Shown: one piece after another, positions 6,773 to 8,622 of the stretch
Position numbering within the stretch: the stretch's first letter is position 1
Layout of the letters: every line of letters starts with the position of its first letter
Assembly (NCBI GenBank): GCA_937967535.1
Contig: CALCMV010000188.1
Span: 1 to 8,622 of the forward strand
Length of the DNA: 8,622 bases
Source of the DNA: an uncultured Saprospiraceae bacterium
GTDB lineage: Bacteria > Bacteroidota > Bacteroidia > Chitinophagales > Saprospiraceae
Direction of reading: 5' to 3'
The notes under the pieces: generated by a model
Told to the model about the DNA's origin: nothing
Seen by the model: only the letters and a program-made list of their open reading frames with translations
Database searches by the model: none
Translations under genes and position numbers: made by a program

Positions 6773-6923
6773 CTCGACGGACATTTTCAAAATGTCAGGC
6801 GAGATATAGGCGTACTTTTAGTTTAATTATTCTTATGAATTATTTTATTTAAATTTTGTAAAATACTAATAGGCAATAAAATAAACTGATGCTGTCGTCT
6901 GACATTTGAAAATGTCCGCCGAC
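6773..6923. repeat. Inverted pair of imperfect palindromes (REPIN/MITE-like element A)
   Basis: Two near-identical hairpin palindromes face each other 90 bp apart. The left one (6773-6803) has the core GGACATTTTCAAAATGTCAG. The right one (6894-6923), read on the minus strand, has GGACATTTTCAAATGTCAG. Each folds on itself with a stem of about 13-15 pairs containing two G/A mismatches, and the two together also form a terminal inverted repeat of about 30 bp. The flanks offer only a doubtful 3-bp duplication (ACT at 6772-6774 and 6922-6924). No coding capacity lies between the arms, so if mobile it would depend on a transposase elsewhere. Confidence 0.75.
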
Positions 6924-7273
6924 TCACACTCATATTCATACTTCACATAATGCATGAATAAATGTTCATTTTTAATCATTAAATTCATTGCTTTTTATTT
7001 AATATGTTTCATTATCGGTCTATGCTTAAACGGGTCGCCCATACTATTCTCAAAATTCTGATAATCAGATAGTTGGTGAAATTATTTTTATAATTTAATT
7101 CAGTTCATTTACTTAAATAGTTTTATTAAAAATAATTTAAAAGTCATATTTTATTTTGAATTAGCTTATGAAAATTTTGAATTTCAATAAGAAAAATGAC
7201 CTCATTCGGAACATAATAACTCGAAAAAATTTAACAGAAATGACAGTGTAAAATGTAAAATATCAAATTAAAA

Positions 7274-7436
7274 ATCCCGTCATTCGTGGGGATAAGTTAT
7301 AAAAATGCTTGTAGTACATGTACAATATATTTGCGTTTTTTTATTGTTTAAAAAATTAAAAATCAATAAGATAAAGAATGTTTCACATTCATTCGCATTA
7401 TACAAATTTATAACTTGCCCTGACGAATGACAGGAT
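7274..7436. repeat. Inverted pair of hairpin repeats (REPIN/MITE-like element B)
   Basis: The arms 7274-7303 and 7407-7436 are inverted copies matching at 25 of 30 positions. Both carry GTCATTCGT near the outer end and AAGTTATAAA at the inner end. Each arm also folds on itself: ATCCC/GGGAT on the left (7274-7293), CCTG/CAGG on the right (read on the minus strand), around the same loop sequence TCATTCGT. The 103 bp between the arms is A/T-rich and non-coding, with a 10-bp palindrome GTACATGTAC at 7314-7323. The sequence is unrelated to element A. Confidence 0.72.
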
Positions 7437-8482
7437 TTTACATTAGTTTAATATGAAAACAAGAATGTCAACTACAATTCTAAACCTGCCAAATTTTGCG
7501 AAGGAAATACCTGACATCTGTAAGAAAAAGGACTGATTGCTGACTGCTTTGAAGCCAACAATGTTTTTGGATAATTTTTGTCAAAAAAAAAAAATATATT
7601 TTGTTAAGTAAAACTTAATCAATATCTTGCGCTTAACTTAAAAAGTAAATTTGTTAAATACTGATAATTTTTCTCTTTTTTGCTAAAAATCAGTTTTTTA
7701 TAAGTGAAAATTAAATACATACTCATTTTTACTACTATCATAAATTATAAAGAATTAACAAGTTTATGTTTTGAATTTGGAACTGATTCAAAGTTTTTTT
7801 ACAGTGTATAAACCATAATTTTACAGGAATTAGTTACGAGAAATTATAACATAAAATTACTTAAAATTATAACTGGAAATTCACTGAAATGTCCCATAAG
7901 GATAAAAATGTATCTGTGAAGTGAAATACAAAGGAAAGATTTACGGATTGAGCAGACTGTTTTTTGCGTCATCACACAAGTAATGGCGACCTCCACTTAG
8001 CAATTTTACCCTTGCACATCGATAAGGTCTGTTTTAGTTACTTTTCTCACCTCTTATACATTTATACTTAAAAGTATATAGCGTTCTCTTCGCTTTCCAC
8101 ACATTATTCGATGTCCACTAAACATTAGACCAATTACAAATGACTTATGTAAAACATAAGTGAAAGGTGTTTACGGCTTGATTGTGTAAAAACGTATGAT
8201 GTAATATATTTATATAACTATATGATTATGTAATTTATTATTAAATACTTTTGTACTGATTTTACACGATTTATGAGTACTGATATTGCTAAAGTACTAA
8301 AGTATGTTTGAAAACAAACAAACATGCTCTACCATAAACGTGTTTGTACACAAATTAATTGAAATTTTATTTGTTGAATTGATTGATTGATTGCCAGTCT
8401 ATTACATGTCTCTAATGGAAGTTATTTTCTTCTCCTTCCCTTAGAGATTGGCGTACTATGATAGATAGGACAAAACGTTATT

Positions 8483-8622
8483 AACTGATGTTACGCACTA
8501 GATTTTGTCAAGTTCCTTGAAAGGCGTAGCTTTATTGCATGCAAGCACGATTAGATTTATACACAGACTACCTGTTATCCAGCTTTGGTCAGACAAGTGC
8601 GACTGGCTTATCGTCTTTAACA
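8483..8622 (+). mobile_element. Left end of an insertion sequence, cut by the window edge
   Basis: The motif AACTGATGTTACGCAC (8483-8498) has the look of an IS terminal inverted repeat and lies about 40 bp before a transposase-like start codon. The exact left end is not certain. The right end and any target duplication lie outside the window. The IS family is probably one of the IS4/IS701-like DDE groups, judged from the first transposase residues only. Confidence 0.55.
8539..8622 (+). CDS. Transposase, N-terminal 28 codons only (truncated by window end)
   Basis: The frame from the ATG at 8539 stays open to the last base and reads MQARLDLYTDYLLSSFGQ followed by TSATGLSSLT. The string DLYTDYLLSSFGQT.ATGLS is the N-terminal signature I know from a widespread group of IS transposases in Bacteroidota and cyanobacteria, which continue with a conserved SHDK.TR segment and then a DDE nuclease domain. 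An in-frame TAG at 8527 fixes the start region. The start codon sits inside the palindrome TTGCATGCAA (8536-8545). Whether the full gene is intact cannot be judged here. Confidence 0.65.
   Translation, partial: MQARLDLYTDYLLSSFGQTSATGLSSLT

Larger units (their letters stand above)
6634..8482. other. Long A/T-rich region without recognisable genes
   Basis: About 1.85 kb with frequent stops in all frames and no ORF of convincing length, start or composition. It is visibly more A/T-rich than the genes to its left. I found no tRNA or rRNA and no CRISPR array. What I can see are two inverted hairpin-repeat pairs (listed separately), an A12 run at 7583-7594, small A/T-rich hairpins (TTAAGT/ACTTAA at 7604-7618, TATACTT/AAGTATA at 8063-8078, ACTTATGT/ACATAAGT at 8143-8161), ATTG repeated four times (8378-8393) and competing stems at 8301-8346. 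Decayed mobile DNA is a reasonable guess, as a terminal-repeat pair and an IS end flank it. An unrecognised structured RNA cannot be excluded. Confidence 0.6.

Noticed and set aside
6768..6816. Direct repeat GCGTACT at 6768-6774 and 6810-6816, with a third copy at 8451-8457
   Set aside because: The first two flank only the left hairpin of element A, not the whole element, and seven bases is too short to claim a target-site duplication.
7200..7620. Possible retron or other ncRNA with a reverse transcriptase partner
   Set aside because: The inverted repeat with an A/T-rich interior is better explained as a hairpin-pair element, and no reverse transcriptase is encoded in the window.
8246..8253. 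TACTTTTG, a perfect TAnnTTTG promoter element
   Set aside because: There is no TTG at the right distance upstream and no clear gene directly downstream; other chance matches occur in this A/T-rich region (7326-7333, 7646-7653).

Overview
The window looks like a piece of a Bacteroidota (Bacteroidetes) chromosome. The genes lack Shine-Dalgarno sequences, the leaders are A/T-rich, and one promoter-like site fits the TTG / TAnnTTTG pattern of that phylum. The protein types (a split HipA-type toxin, a UPF0158-CcbP fusion, a large GT2/GT39/TPR protein) also fit. The exact lineage cannot be read from the sequence.

Layout. (1) 158-1843: two co-directional genes 27 bp apart. The first encodes a secreted, cysteine-containing coiled-coil protein of unknown function. 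The second encodes a UPF0158-type protein carrying a C-terminal CcbP-like (calcium-binding family) domain. (2) 1847-3376: a tripartite HipBST-type toxin-antitoxin operon with overlapping genes: hipB (DNA-binding antitoxin), hipS (the HipA N-terminal subdomain as a separate protein) and hipT (the HipA-type kinase core). Two related dyad sequences lie upstream, with centres 71 bp apart, and the second contains the hipB start codon. They are good candidates for HipB operators. (3) 3422-6580: one 1052-residue protein that joins a cytosolic GT2 polyprenyl-phosphate-sugar-synthase-like domain, a multi-span GT39/PMT-like membrane region and a C-terminal TPR region. (4) 6581-8482: about 1.9 kb of A/T-rich DNA with no credible gene. 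It holds a four-copy 7-bp tandem repeat and, most notably, two different inverted pairs of hairpin-forming repeats (6773-6923 and 7274-7436). Sequence differences between their arms tend to preserve base pairing, as in REPIN/MITE-type elements. (5) 8483-8622: the left end of an insertion sequence with the first 28 codons of its transposase, cut by the window edge.

How the parts work together. HipT should be a Ser/Thr kinase toxin restrained by HipS and HipB, with HipB also repressing the operon through the dyads. The GT2-GT39-TPR protein would make a lipid-linked sugar on the cytosolic face and use it for transfer on the periplasmic face. These two systems show no functional link beyond adjacency. 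The strongest candidates for something undescribed are the two structured inverted-repeat elements, the paired dyads and the three-module glycosyltransferase.
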